In this document: piece by piece, positions 1 through 9,343 of the stretch
Layout: each line of letters starts with the position of its first letter
Position numbering within the stretch: position 1 is the stretch's first letter
NCBI GenBank assembly: GCA_007121655.1
Contig: SKKD01000156.1
Coordinates: 1 to 40,966 of the forward strand
Length of the DNA stretch: 40,966 bases
Direction: 5' to 3'
Origin: Desulfonatronovibrio sp.
GTDB lineage: Bacteria > Desulfobacterota > Desulfovibrionia > Desulfovibrionales > Desulfonatronovibrionaceae
Translations under genes and position numbers: made by a program
The notes under the pieces: model-generated
The model's database searches: none
The model's input: only the letters and a program-made list of their open reading frames with translations
What the model was told of the DNA's origin: nothing

Positions 1-264
1 GATATTTATCCAGGATCCAACTGGCACGAAAGGGAATGCTTCGATTTTTTCGGGATCAACTTCAATGGACATCCCGATCTTCTGCCCCTTCTTCTCGACC
101 CGGATCAACCGGGACCACCACCGCTGCTTAAAAAAGAATCCACACTGAAGAGTTTGCAGGATATTTATCCCGGCAGGGTGTATACACCGGTTAATGTTAA
201 AAGCGATGAATTTTTCCGGGAAATCACCAATTGTTCCAACACAAAAAACAGGAACACGTTATGA
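1..264 (+). CDS. nuoC: NADH-quinone oxidoreductase subunit C (3' part; truncated by window edge)
   Basis: Frame 1 reads [38 protein letters not shown]..., the NuoC signature (ERE.yDffGi.f.gHp.l); stop TGA at 262-264 overlaps the nuoD ATG at 261. Confidence 0.9.
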   Translation, partial: DIYPGSNWHERECFDFFGINFNGHPDLLPLLLDPDQPGPPPLLKKESTLKSLQDIYPGRVYTPVNVKSDEFFREITNCSNTKNRNTL

Positions 265-1421
265 AACTGGATTTGAGATTAGACACCAGCGGAGACTTTT
301 ACGCCCAGAAATTCCAGCCGACCAAGCGTGAAGACACCCTGATTCTCAATATGGGTCCTCAACACCCCTCAACACACGGGGTATTGCGCATACTGCTGGA
401 AATTGACGGGGAATATATAGTCAGGGCCGAGCCGGTTCTGGGATATATTCACCGGATGCATGAAAAAATGGCCGAGGTAATGAGTTATCCTCAGTACCTT
501 CCAAACCCCGCCAGGACAGATTATCTGCACGCCCTGGCCTGGGGCTGGGCTCATGTGGGAGCAGTGGAACGCCTCATGGGTCTCGAAGTTCCGGAGAGGG
601 CCGAGTACATCCGGGTCATCACCTGTGAACTTAACCGGATCAATTCCCACCTGTTGTGGTGGGGGGCCTATCTTCTGGATCTGGGCGCCTTTACACCCAT
701 CATGTACGCTTTTGATGACCGGGAAATCATCATGGATATACTGCAGCGCGTCACGGGGTCCAGGCTTACCTATTGCTACTACCGCTTCGGCGGGGTCTCC
801 AAAGACATTGATGACCGTTTCGTGGCCGAGACCAGGGAGCAGTGCACCCGCATGAAGGAACGGTTCAAAATGTACAAGGATCTGGTCACTGACAACTACA
901 TTCTTCGCCAGAGGGTTGAGGAAATCGGTGAGATATCCGTGAACGCATGCCGCAAGTACGGCGCTACCGGCCCGGTGTTGCGGGGCTCGGGTCAGGCTTA
1001 CGACGTGCGCCGCGCGGAACCTTACTCGGTCTATGATCGTTTTGACTTCAATATTCCCACCTATGATTCCTGCGATGCCATGGGCCGCTACATGGTCCGC
1101 ATGGATGAAATGCAGGAAAGCATCAATATTATCGAACAGGCCCTGGATACTCTGCCCCAGGGAAATTTTATTCACCCCAAAGCCCCAAAACGCGCCAAGC
1201 CCCCTGCCGGCGATGTTTATTTCGCAGTGGAAGGAGCCCGGGGCAAAATTCGCATGCACCTGGTAAGCGATGGAGGTAAATCCGCGTACCGCCTCAAGTT
1301 GCGCGCTCCCGGCTTTTCAAACCTGAGTCTGTTTGGTGAAGTGTCCTCGGGGACTTTGATATCTGACGCCGTATCCATTCTGGGAAGCTTGGACCTGGTC
1401 ATACCGGAGATTGACAGATGA
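261..1421 (+). CDS. nuoD: NADH-quinone oxidoreductase subunit D
   Basis: [22 protein letters not shown]..., [41 protein letters not shown]; start MKLDLRL at 261 (ATGA overlap with nuoC) preferred over 231. Confidence 0.97.
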   Translation: MKLDLRLDTSGDFYAQKFQPTKREDTLILNMGPQHPSTHGVLRILLEIDGEYIVRAEPVLGYIHRMHEKMAEVMSYPQYLPNPARTDYLHALAWGWAHVGAVERLMGLEVPERAEYIRVITCELNRINSHLLWWGAYLLDLGAFTPIMYAFDDREIIMDILQRVTGSRLTYCYYRFGGVSKDIDDRFVAETREQCTRMKERFKMYKDLVTDNYILRQRVEEIGEISVNACRKYGATGPVLRGSGQAYDVRRAEPYSVYDRFDFNIPTYDSCDAMGRYMVRMDEMQESINIIEQALDTLPQGNFIHPKAPKRAKPPAGDVYFAVEGARGKIRMHLVSDGGKSAYRLKLRAPGFSNLSLFGEVSSGTLISDAVSILGSLDLVIPEIDR

Positions 1422-2389
1422 TAGAAGCAATACCAACTCAATTGATCATTATTTTGGTGGGACTGGCCGCGACCATGGCCTTCGTCGGTCTGAACGCAAT
1501 TCTTCTGGTCTACCTCGAAAGAAAGGTGGCCGGGTTTATTCACAGGCGCCCGGGTCCCTATGAAGTTGGCCCTCACGGCATACTTCAACCTTTTGCCGAT
1601 GGTTTGAAGCTGGTGGGCAAACAGATTTTTACTCCAAAAGGTGCGGACAGCGTTTTATTCTGGCTGGCACCCATGATTTCAATGGCTCCGGCTATTGTCT
1701 GTTTTTTGGTGATTCCTTTTGGCCCCAATGTGCTGATTTTCAACACAAACGTGGGACTGGTGCTGATTCTTGCTTTTACCGGAATCAACGTTCTGGCCCT
1801 GTGCATCGCCGGTTGGACATCCCAGAATAAGTACGCGCTTGTGGGCGCGGCCAGGGGTGTTTCCCAGTCAGTGGCTTATGAGATACCTCTGCTTTTGGCG
1901 GTTCTGCCCATTATTTTCATGACCGGAACCTTCAACCTGTACGACATAACCCTGGGGCAGGGAGCATGGCCCTGGCAGTGGTTCATTGTTTACCAGCCCG
2001 TGGCTTTTGTTATCTTTTTTATCTGCGCCCTGGCCGAAACAAACCGCGCACCCTTTGACCTGCCTGAAGCTGAGAGCGAACTTACCGCTGGATTTCATAC
2101 TGAATATTCCGGTATGGGCTTTGCCCTGTTCTTTCTATCTGAATACGCATACATGGTCATAGCCGCATGTGTTACTGCCGTTCTCTTTCTCGGGGGTTTC
2201 CAGGGGCCGGTCGTCTCGGGATGGTGGTGGTTCCTGGCCAAGGTCTACATTCTTCTGCTTATCATGATCTGGATAAGATGGACTTTCCCAAGGGTACGTT
2301 TTGACCAGTTGCTTAATATCTGCTGGAAATGGCTTATCCCCCTCGCTATAATCAATCTTTTGATAACATTATTGGTGATCGCCTTATGA
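1418..2389 (+). CDS. nuoH: NADH-quinone oxidoreductase subunit H
   Basis: YLERKVAGFIHRRPGPYEVGPHGILQPFADGLKL, ETNRAPFDLPEAESELTAGFHTEYSGMGFALFFLSEY; starts 1 nt before the nuoD stop. Confidence 0.97.
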   Translation: MIEAIPTQLIIILVGLAATMAFVGLNAILLVYLERKVAGFIHRRPGPYEVGPHGILQPFADGLKLVGKQIFTPKGADSVLFWLAPMISMAPAIVCFLVIPFGPNVLIFNTNVGLVLILAFTGINVLALCIAGWTSQNKYALVGAARGVSQSVAYEIPLLLAVLPIIFMTGTFNLYDITLGQGAWPWQWFIVYQPVAFVIFFICALAETNRAPFDLPEAESELTAGFHTEYSGMGFALFFLSEYAYMVIAACVTAVLFLGGFQGPVVSGWWWFLAKVYILLLIMIWIRWTFPRVRFDQLLNICWKWLIPLAIINLLITLLVIAL

Positions 2390-2922
2390 TAGTAAAAAGC
2401 ATTCGCGAAAATCTGGGCGGAATGTGGAGCTTGCTGGTAGGGCTCAGAGTGACCAGCATAAACTTTTTCCGACCCCATGTAACCGTCCATTATCCAAGGC
2501 AGTGCGTGCCGACTCTTGAAGGATACCGGGGGCACATTGAACTGGTGCCCCTGGAGAAGGATCCCCTTAAATCCAAGTGCATTGCCTGCAGCAATTGTGT
2601 CAAGATCTGTCCCACGTCCTGCATTTCCCTGAAAGCTACAAAACCTAAGAAAGCAGCAGTTGCGGAAGGTGCGGATTCTCCCGCGGCAAAGGTTCCTTCC
2701 GAGGGCAAGAAGGAAGCTCCCGTCAAGAAGGCAAAGCCTGAACTCCAGTCTTTTGTCCTTGATTATAATTATTGCTCCCTGTGCGGACTATGCGTTCAGA
2801 GTTGTCCTACCGGAGCATTGGAATTTTCAGATGACGTTTATCTGGCAGGTTTTACCAGACAGGAATTTGTTTTTGACCTGCTGGCCAGACTTCAACGTCA
2901 GGCTCAAAAAAAGGAGCAGTAA
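2386..2922 (+). CDS. nuoI: NADH-quinone oxidoreductase subunit I (2x[4Fe-4S] ferredoxin-type)
   Basis: CIACSNCVKICP and CSLCGLCVQSCP motifs; start MIVKSIREN at 2386 overlapping the nuoH stop. Confidence 0.93.
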   Translation: MIVKSIRENLGGMWSLLVGLRVTSINFFRPHVTVHYPRQCVPTLEGYRGHIELVPLEKDPLKSKCIACSNCVKICPTSCISLKATKPKKAAVAEGADSPAAKVPSEGKKEAPVKKAKPELQSFVLDYNYCSLCGLCVQSCPTGALEFSDDVYLAGFTRQEFVFDLLARLQRQAQKKEQ

Positions 2923-3447
2923 ATGGATAATCTGTTAAATGAAAATCTGGCCTGGGCTGTACTCTTCGGGCACATCGCCATTATAGTCGCCGGAGGATTC
3001 ATCACAGTTCTGTCCGAGAGTCTTATCAGAGCCCTTATGGGACTGATTCTTACATTGTTTGGAGTGGCCGGCCTTTTCTTCCTGATGGCCGCACCGTTCA
3101 TCGGACTGATGCAAATCCTTATTTATGTAGGCGCCGTAAGTGTGCTGATCTTTTTTGCCATCATGCTTACAAACGCCTGGCCCGGCGGTGACGAACACGG
3201 AAACATTTCCGGAAAAAAAGTTATTTACGCCGCCCTGGCAGCCATTGCCCCCGCTGTTTTTCTGGGCACAGCCGCTATAAGAACAGCGCCCCCTTCCATA
3301 TTTACCCCCGATGAAACACAAGTCAGCGAACTGGGCCAGTTTCTTCTTGAACCGTATATTCTGCCCTTTGAGCTGATTTCTTTGCTTTTGACGATATCAA
3401 TGGCCGGCGCCGTCCTGCTGGTATTTGAAAGGAGGAAGAAGAAATGA
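2923..3447 (+). CDS. nuoJ: NADH-quinone oxidoreductase subunit J
   Basis: LMQILIYVGAVSVLIFFAIMLTN motif, position between nuoI and nuoK. Confidence 0.93.
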   Translation: MDNLLNENLAWAVLFGHIAIIVAGGFITVLSESLIRALMGLILTLFGVAGLFFLMAAPFIGLMQILIYVGAVSVLIFFAIMLTNAWPGGDEHGNISGKKVIYAALAAIAPAVFLGTAAIRTAPPSIFTPDETQVSELGQFLLEPYILPFELISLLLTISMAGAVLLVFERRKKK

Positions 3448-3752
3448 GCATAATGACCATATACCACCTGGTTGCAATCTTTTTGCTGTGTATAGGGTTA
3501 TTCGGCATAGTTTACAGAAAGACTTTGGTGGGAATAGTTTTGGGTATAGAGCTGATGTTGAACGGAGCCGGACTGAGCATCATGGCTTCCGCCCAGCTCA
3601 CTCCCACACCCAATGAACTTGGCCAGGTGGGCGCCCTGTTGGTTATGGGGATAGCAGCGGCTGAAGCAACGCTTTTGCTGGCCATACTGCTGGTTGTTTC
3701 CAGGCGCTTTAAAAACGTCGAGGCTGGTAAACTGGTTACTATGCGAGGATAA
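3444..3752 (+). CDS. nuoK: NADH-quinone oxidoreductase subunit K
   Basis: GIVLGIELMLNGAGLSIMA...VMGIAAAEATLLLAILLVVSRRF; ATGA-type overlap with nuoJ. Confidence 0.95.
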   Translation: MSIMTIYHLVAIFLLCIGLFGIVYRKTLVGIVLGIELMLNGAGLSIMASAQLTPTPNELGQVGALLVMGIAAAEATLLLAILLVVSRRFKNVEAGKLVTMRG

Positions 3753-3817
3753 GATATGTCTCGGGATCGAAAGCAGCGCATTGGCTTTGCCTCTAGCTCT
3801 AATAAGGATGATATGAC

Positions 3818-5329
3818 ATGATGCCCTCTATTCTTCTTCAGACAATTATTGTCCCGGCGCTTGTTGCCCTGGTAATTCTGATCTTCAGGTTCCAGCTGGG
3901 CAAAAAATCCGGATGGGTTGCAGTGCTTGGTCTTGTCTACACCACTTTTCTCCTGCTTGTAGCCCTGGTGGAAGTTTACAACGGCGCTCCCATCAAGGAA
4001 AGCTATCAGCTGCTTAAAAGTCCGGATATAAGTGTTACTCTTATGGCGGACGGACTGAGCATAGCCATAGCTCTGATATGCAACCTGCTTTGTCTGGCTC
4101 TTGGAACCTATTCCATCAAGTACGTAGCCCACCGCATCGAAATACTTTATCCGGAAACGCTTGGGGGCAGGGGTGAAATAAGCTACTACTCGTGCTTTTT
4201 TTACCTTTTTCTCTTCTTTCCGGTCGGTTTTATGGGGGTCAGCTTTGCCACCGATCTGGTCCTCATGTATTTTTTCCTGGAGATACTCACCCTGTTCCTG
4301 TTCTTCCTGATGGCCTATTTCGGCTATTATGAACGGGTCTGGGTGGCCACCATGTGCCTGATCTGGGGAGTATTTTCAGCTCTGATGTTTCTGGGCGGAG
4401 TGGTCATCATTTATTCTCAGGTCGGTTCATTTCAGATTGATCAGATACATATGATGGCCGGTGAACCTCTGGCCTTCTGGGCAATCGCCCTGGTGCTCTT
4501 CGGCATGTTCGCCAAACTGGCCATAGTGCCTTTGCATGTCTGGATGCCCTGGGTACACGCGGAACACCCCACATGCATTGCCGGACTTCTGGCTGTGTAC
4601 GCCAATATTGCCGCCTACATCATAGTCAGAATGCTGGTTCTGCCTCTATGGGACGACTTTCAGTGGTTCGGTCCGCCTATTATGATCTTTGCGGTCATAA
4701 CCATGATTTATGGATCCCTGCTTACTCTGGCCCAGACGGATATGAAACGAATCCCGGCCTGTTCCACCATCAGCCAGAGCGCTTATTCCATGCTCGGCAT
4801 CGGGGCTCTGACTGCAGCCAGTATTGAAGGCGGGCTTTTCTTTTTCCTTAGTCATATCATGGGCAAGACCGTGTTCTTTTCCGTTTGCGGCATGGTTGTC
4901 TACATAACTCATACAAGAAACATCAGGCTGCTGGGCGGACTTGCCACCAAGATGCCCCTGACCGCCATCCTTTTTCTATGCGGCGGAATGATGCTGGCCG
5001 GAATTCCTCCATTCAGCAGTTTTGCAGCCGAAGTAGTAATGTTTGCCGGAATATTCGAACGCGGAGATACTTTAGGCCTGGTCGTCGGGATCATCGGACT
5101 GCTGGCCATACTTTTGACCATTTCATACGCCGTGCACTTTACCCGCGTAATATTCTTCGGCCCGATGCCGGAAAACATCGCCAAGGATGATCATATTAAA
5201 GATCCGCCCTGGACCATGACCGTGCCGATTATCCTGATCATTGTGGTATCAGGTGCTCTGGGACTTTATCCCACACTGGTCATGGAGCTTTTTGAACCGG
5301 TGATTAGTGCCGCCGTGGCTAATATGTAA
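3818..5329 (+). CDS. Additional Mrp/NuoM-like antiporter-type membrane subunit of complex I
   Basis: Proton_antipo_M-like features: FFLEILTLFLFFLMAYFG (TM5 Glu), FAKLAIVPLHVWMPWVHAEHPT (TM7 Lys), LAQTDMKRIPACSTISQSAYSMLGI; lies between nuoK and nuoL. Confidence 0.88.
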   Translation: MMPSILLQTIIVPALVALVILIFRFQLGKKSGWVAVLGLVYTTFLLLVALVEVYNGAPIKESYQLLKSPDISVTLMADGLSIAIALICNLLCLALGTYSIKYVAHRIEILYPETLGGRGEISYYSCFFYLFLFFPVGFMGVSFATDLVLMYFFLEILTLFLFFLMAYFGYYERVWVATMCLIWGVFSALMFLGGVVIIYSQVGSFQIDQIHMMAGEPLAFWAIALVLFGMFAKLAIVPLHVWMPWVHAEHPTCIAGLLAVYANIAAYIIVRMLVLPLWDDFQWFGPPIMIFAVITMIYGSLLTLAQTDMKRIPACSTISQSAYSMLGIGALTAASIEGGLFFFLSHIMGKTVFFSVCGMVVYITHTRNIRLLGGLATKMPLTAILFLCGGMMLAGIPPFSSFAAEVVMFAGIFERGDTLGLVVGIIGLLAILLTISYAVHFTRVIFFGPMPENIAKDDHIKDPPWTMTVPIILIIVVSGALGLYPTLVMELFEPVISAAVANM

Positions 5330-5405
5330 CCCGTCATGCATCAGACCATGAGCTGCAGGTGCAGCCTTAAAGATATTAACTCTCAACCTTGAGGTGGGTA
5401 TAAAT

Positions 5406-7502
5406 ATGGACATTCAGTTTGCGTGGCTCTGCCTGATCTTCCCTTTGATCGGCGTGCTCCTGACGCCGATTCTGTCCCGCATCAGCACCCCCGTGATGAA
5501 TTACGGAGCCGTCTTTTTCTCCTTTCTGACCGCAGCTTCGGCAGTTATGATGCTGCCTTTGCTGTTCTCTGCAGAAAGACTGCCTCTTGAGTCCACATTT
5601 GTCTGGCTGCATACCCCAATCACTGTCAGCTTCGGAGTCCTTCTGGATCCCCTCAGCGTGATCGTTGCAAACGTCGTCGCGGTAATAAGCTTCTTTATCA
5701 TGATCTATTGCCTCGGATATATGAAGGGCGACCCGGGGATCATGCGCTTCTGGATGCTTATGAATGCCTTTATCGGCAGCATGCTGCTTCTGGTTCTGGC
5801 CAACAACCTGATCATCATCTTTATCGGGTGGAAGCTGGTGGGACTTTGCAGTTACGGCCTGATCGGCTTTTATTACCGGGATGAGAGAAAATACTGGATA
5901 GGCGGTCCGGCGCCCTTTGCCTTTGACAAACCCTCTGCCTGCGGGGTCAAGGCCTTTATAGTTACCAGCGTCGGGGATATGCTCATGCTGGGCGGCATCC
6001 TGATCATGTACTACTATTCCGGGACTTTCAACGTCCTGGAACTTTATCAGACCGCACCCGAATGGATACCGGTCATGGCCGATACCCCCGGGATGATTAT
6101 TCTGGTCAGCATACTGCTCATAGCAGGGCCAATGGGCAAGTCGGCCCAGTTTCCCTTCCAGGAATGGCTGCCCGAGGCCATGTCCGGCCCCGGTCCTGTT
6201 TCCGCCCTGATCCATGCGGCTACAATGGTCAAAAGCGGAGTATTTCTGATCGCCCGTTTCATACCTATTTTTTATTACGGTTATTGGACCGCCGGAGTGG
6301 AAGATGCGATGTACTTCTTCCTGATCGTAGCCTGGGTCGGGGCCATAACAGCATTTCTGGCTGCAAGCCAGGGGCTGGTGGCCACGGAGTTGAAAAAAAT
6401 TCTGGCCTATTCCACAGTCAGCCAGATCGGTTATATGATGCTGGCACTCGGCGTTGCAGGCTTTGGGCAGGATATTCTGGTAAAAGGGTATATGGCCGGT
6501 ACATTTCATCTTATGAGCCATGCCATGTTTAAGGCCTGCCTCTTTCTCTGCGCCGGCACAGTGATCCATGCAGCCCACTCCATTTATATCGATGATATGG
6601 GTGCAATGCGTAAGTATCTTCCTTTTACCTGGGTGTTTATGGGCCTGGCCACTTTATCCCTCATCGGGGTGCCGCCGCTGCCCGGCTTCTGGAGTAAAGA
6701 AACCGTGCTTGTGGCCACCCTTGAATCCCATCACTATATGTTGTTTGCAATAGCTCTGGTTTCGGTGGTATTTACCGCTTTTTATTCCACGCGCTATTTC
6801 GCAATGATCTTTCACGGGAAGCCCAGCAAGCATATCCGCAAAGAGACAAGCAAGCCCGGACACCATGTAGGCGAGGGGTACAGGACCCAGACGTTTGCCT
6901 GCGGAGCCCTGGCGGTTGGAATTGTAACCTTTGGCATATTCGGCCTCAAAGCCGAGCATGCCATTACTGATCTGGTAAGTCTTCAGCTGGTTACGGATCT
7001 GGGTCTGGCCACTGTCGATCATGTATATTCATACCCTAAAATAATGGTTGTTTTTCTCTCGGTGGGAAGCGTGCTCATAGGTGCCGTTCCCGCCTATTTC
7101 TTCTATTTTTCCGGAAGATGGAACGCCGACGCCGTCTACAGAAATTCAAAACTGATCAGGATGGTTCACGCATTCCTATGGAACAGATGGTACATCAACA
7201 GCCTTTACACCTTTGTTTTTGTACGCGGCTTTATGGGATTGGCCAGAATTGTCGCAGACAAGATCGAGAAAGCTGCCGATGCTCTGGTGCAGAGCAGACT
7301 GCCTAATGGAATCTTTAAAATCTCAAAAGGTACTGTCTGGTTTGACCAGCGCGCCATCGACGGGGTGGTTGACGGAACAGCTTACAGCGTCGTTAATTCA
7401 GGCCAGCTTTTGTCCAGGATACAAACAGGGAGAATACAGGAATACCTGGCCCTGGCAGTGATCATCGCCCTGACTATCAGCGGCATTATATGGCTGTCCT
7501 GA
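5406..7502 (+). CDS. nuoL: NADH-quinone oxidoreductase subunit L
   Basis: VGLCSYGLIGFYYRDERKYW, GPMGKSAQFPFQEWLPEAMSGPGPVSALIHAATMVKSGVFLIARF, C-terminal FDQRAIDGVVDG..RIQTGRIQEY; start MDIQFAW at 5406 preceded by gaggtggg (5394 GTG is an alternative). Confidence 0.95.
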   Translation: MDIQFAWLCLIFPLIGVLLTPILSRISTPVMNYGAVFFSFLTAASAVMMLPLLFSAERLPLESTFVWLHTPITVSFGVLLDPLSVIVANVVAVISFFIMIYCLGYMKGDPGIMRFWMLMNAFIGSMLLLVLANNLIIIFIGWKLVGLCSYGLIGFYYRDERKYWIGGPAPFAFDKPSACGVKAFIVTSVGDMLMLGGILIMYYYSGTFNVLELYQTAPEWIPVMADTPGMIILVSILLIAGPMGKSAQFPFQEWLPEAMSGPGPVSALIHAATMVKSGVFLIARFIPIFYYGYWTAGVEDAMYFFLIVAWVGAITAFLAASQGLVATELKKILAYSTVSQIGYMMLALGVAGFGQDILVKGYMAGTFHLMSHAMFKACLFLCAGTVIHAAHSIYIDDMGAMRKYLPFTWVFMGLATLSLIGVPPLPGFWSKETVLVATLESHHYMLFAIALVSVVFTAFYSTRYFAMIFHGKPSKHIRKETSKPGHHVGEGYRTQTFACGALAVGIVTFGIFGLKAEHAITDLVSLQLVTDLGLATVDHVYSYPKIMVVFLSVGSVLIGAVPAYFFYFSGRWNADAVYRNSKLIRMVHAFLWNRWYINSLYTFVFVRGFMGLARIVADKIEKAADALVQSRLPNGIFKISKGTVWFDQRAIDGVVDGTAYSVVNSGQLLSRIQTGRIQEYLALAVIIALTISGIIWLS

Positions 7503-7577
7503 TGAAAAAGCACGATTTCTTTATGATATCAACTGATGCACGCAACATTTATAAACCGATTGCCGGAGTAGCCGACC

Positions 7578-9299
7578 ATGCTTAACACAGGTTTTCCAGT
7601 GCTCAGCGCCCTGATTTTATTTCCGCTAGTCGCGGCCGTGGTGCTCTTTTTTCTGAGGGGTGAGCAGACCATCAGGGTATATACATTGGTGGTAAGTTTA
7701 ATCGAATGTATCCTTGTACTGCCCCTGCTGGGATTTGACACAACCACGGCAGAATTTCAATTTGTGGAGAGAGTCGCCTGGATTGAAGCCTGGAACATAT
7801 ACTATTATCTGGGAATCGACGGTATCAGTGTTCTCATGATCCTGCTTACCGTGCTTCTTTTTCCCATCTGCGTGTTGTGTTCCTGGAAATATATCGGCAA
7901 ACGGGTCAAGGAATTTCATTTCTGCCTGTTGCTGATGACCACGGCCTGCATCGGAATATTCAGCGCTCTGGACTTTATACTCTTCTATATTTTCTGGGAG
8001 GCCATGCTCATTCCAATGTATCTGATGATCGCTGTCTGGGGTGGACCAAAGAGGCGCTACGCTTCTCTGAAGTTCTTCATTTATACGCTTACCGGAAGTA
8101 CCCTTTTTCTGGCGGCCATAGTCGCCTTCTTTATCAATACCGGCACTTTTTCCATTCCTGAACTGATGGAACACAGATACACTTTCCAATTCCAGATATG
8201 GACATTTCTGGCCATGGCTCTGGCCTTCGCCATTAAGGTGCCCATGTTTCCGTTTCACACATGGCTACCGGCTGCGCACGTCGAAGCTCCCACTGCGGGC
8301 AGTGTGCTGCTGGCTTCCATATTGCTTAAAATGGGCACGTACGGCTTTTTGCGTTTTAGTTTGCCTATTACACCCGCAGCCAGTGACTTTTTTGCACCGC
8401 TGATGATCACCCTCGGCATAATCTCGGTAATATACGGCTCCTTTGTAGCGCTGGGACAGTCAGACATGAAAAAACTGATTGCCTACTCATCTGTGGCCCA
8501 TATGGGTTTTGTCACCCTGGGCATATTTGTCTTTGTCTCCAGAGGAATGGAGGGGGCAATAATGCACATGGTCAACCACGGCATTATCACCGGCGCACTC
8601 TTTTTGATGGTCGGGCTTATCTACGAACGAAGCCACAGTCGCGAAATTTCGGAAAATTCGGGTTTGAGCAAACATGTGCCGGTATACACCAGCTTCCTGC
8701 TGCTCTTTACCATGGCTGCCTTCGGCTTCCCGGGAACCAATGGGTTTTTCAGCAAGCTTCTTGTTCTCCTCGGAGTTTTTGAAGCCAGTTACTTCCTTGG
8801 AGTGCTGTTTCTTTTTGGTCTGATCCTGGGCCTGGCCTATCTGATCCGCCTGATGCTTAATGTCGGCTGGGGAACTCCAAGCAAAGGTGCAGGCTGGAAG
8901 GATATGAACATTCGTGAATGGATTTATCTGGCTCCTCTTGGGTTACTGATAATTTACCTTGGAGTGGCTCCGGGCAGGGCCATGAACTTTATCGGCCCCT
9001 CAGTTGAGAACCTGCTGAATAACTTTGAGGCTGAAAGACACTTAATAATTGAGCCAGGACTTCAGCCCGGTCCAGTGATTGAGCAGCTCATACCCGGACC
9101 GATTTTAGAACAGCTTCAGCCCGGACCGAGTTTAGAGCAGCTCCAGCCAGGACCGAATATTGAAGATCTCCGGCCCGGTCCGATACTTACGTCAGGCTAT
9201 GATTCCGGGTGTGAAATTGAAACCGGTCAAAAGGACGAATTCGCTGGGCCAAATTTGGCTAAGATTCAAAACAACCTGTTGCTGAAATCAAAATATTAA
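7578..9299 (+). CDS. nuoM: NADH-quinone oxidoreductase subunit M with repetitive C-terminal extension
   Basis: FWEAMLIPMYLMIAVWGG, FAIKVPMFPFHTWLPAAHVEAPTAGSVLLASILLKMGTYGFLRF, IGPSVENLL; extension rich in PGPxxEQL after the last helix. Confidence 0.93.
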   Translation: MLNTGFPVLSALILFPLVAAVVLFFLRGEQTIRVYTLVVSLIECILVLPLLGFDTTTAEFQFVERVAWIEAWNIYYYLGIDGISVLMILLTVLLFPICVLCSWKYIGKRVKEFHFCLLLMTTACIGIFSALDFILFYIFWEAMLIPMYLMIAVWGGPKRRYASLKFFIYTLTGSTLFLAAIVAFFINTGTFSIPELMEHRYTFQFQIWTFLAMALAFAIKVPMFPFHTWLPAAHVEAPTAGSVLLASILLKMGTYGFLRFSLPITPAASDFFAPLMITLGIISVIYGSFVALGQSDMKKLIAYSSVAHMGFVTLGIFVFVSRGMEGAIMHMVNHGIITGALFLMVGLIYERSHSREISENSGLSKHVPVYTSFLLLFTMAAFGFPGTNGFFSKLLVLLGVFEASYFLGVLFLFGLILGLAYLIRLMLNVGWGTPSKGAGWKDMNIREWIYLAPLGLLIIYLGVAPGRAMNFIGPSVENLLNNFEAERHLIIEPGLQPGPVIEQLIPGPILEQLQPGPSLEQLQPGPNIEDLRPGPILTSGYDSGCEIETGQKDEFAGPNLAKIQNNLLLKSKY

Positions 9300-9343
9300 G
9301 AAACGGGTAACAATCTGCCCGGCAGGATAAAAGGAGACAAGCC

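Noticed and set aside
369-1259. 296-aa minus-strand ORF
   Set aside because: Antisense shadow of nuoD; the plus-strand product is an unambiguous NuoD and the translation shows no recognisable family.
3512-4132. 206-aa minus-strand ORF overlapping nuoK and the extra subunit
   Set aside because: Spans two confident plus-strand genes; no family resemblance.
5376-6578. 400-aa minus-strand ORF
   Set aside because: Antisense shadow of nuoL, His/Asp/Gln-rich translation typical of reverse-complemented hydrophobic coding sequence.
9063-9197. NuoM repeat as an assembly artefact
   Set aside because: The five units differ by synonymous and nonsynonymous changes while keeping the 27-bp frame, which fits diverged coding repeats better than a collapsed or duplicated read; long reads would settle it.
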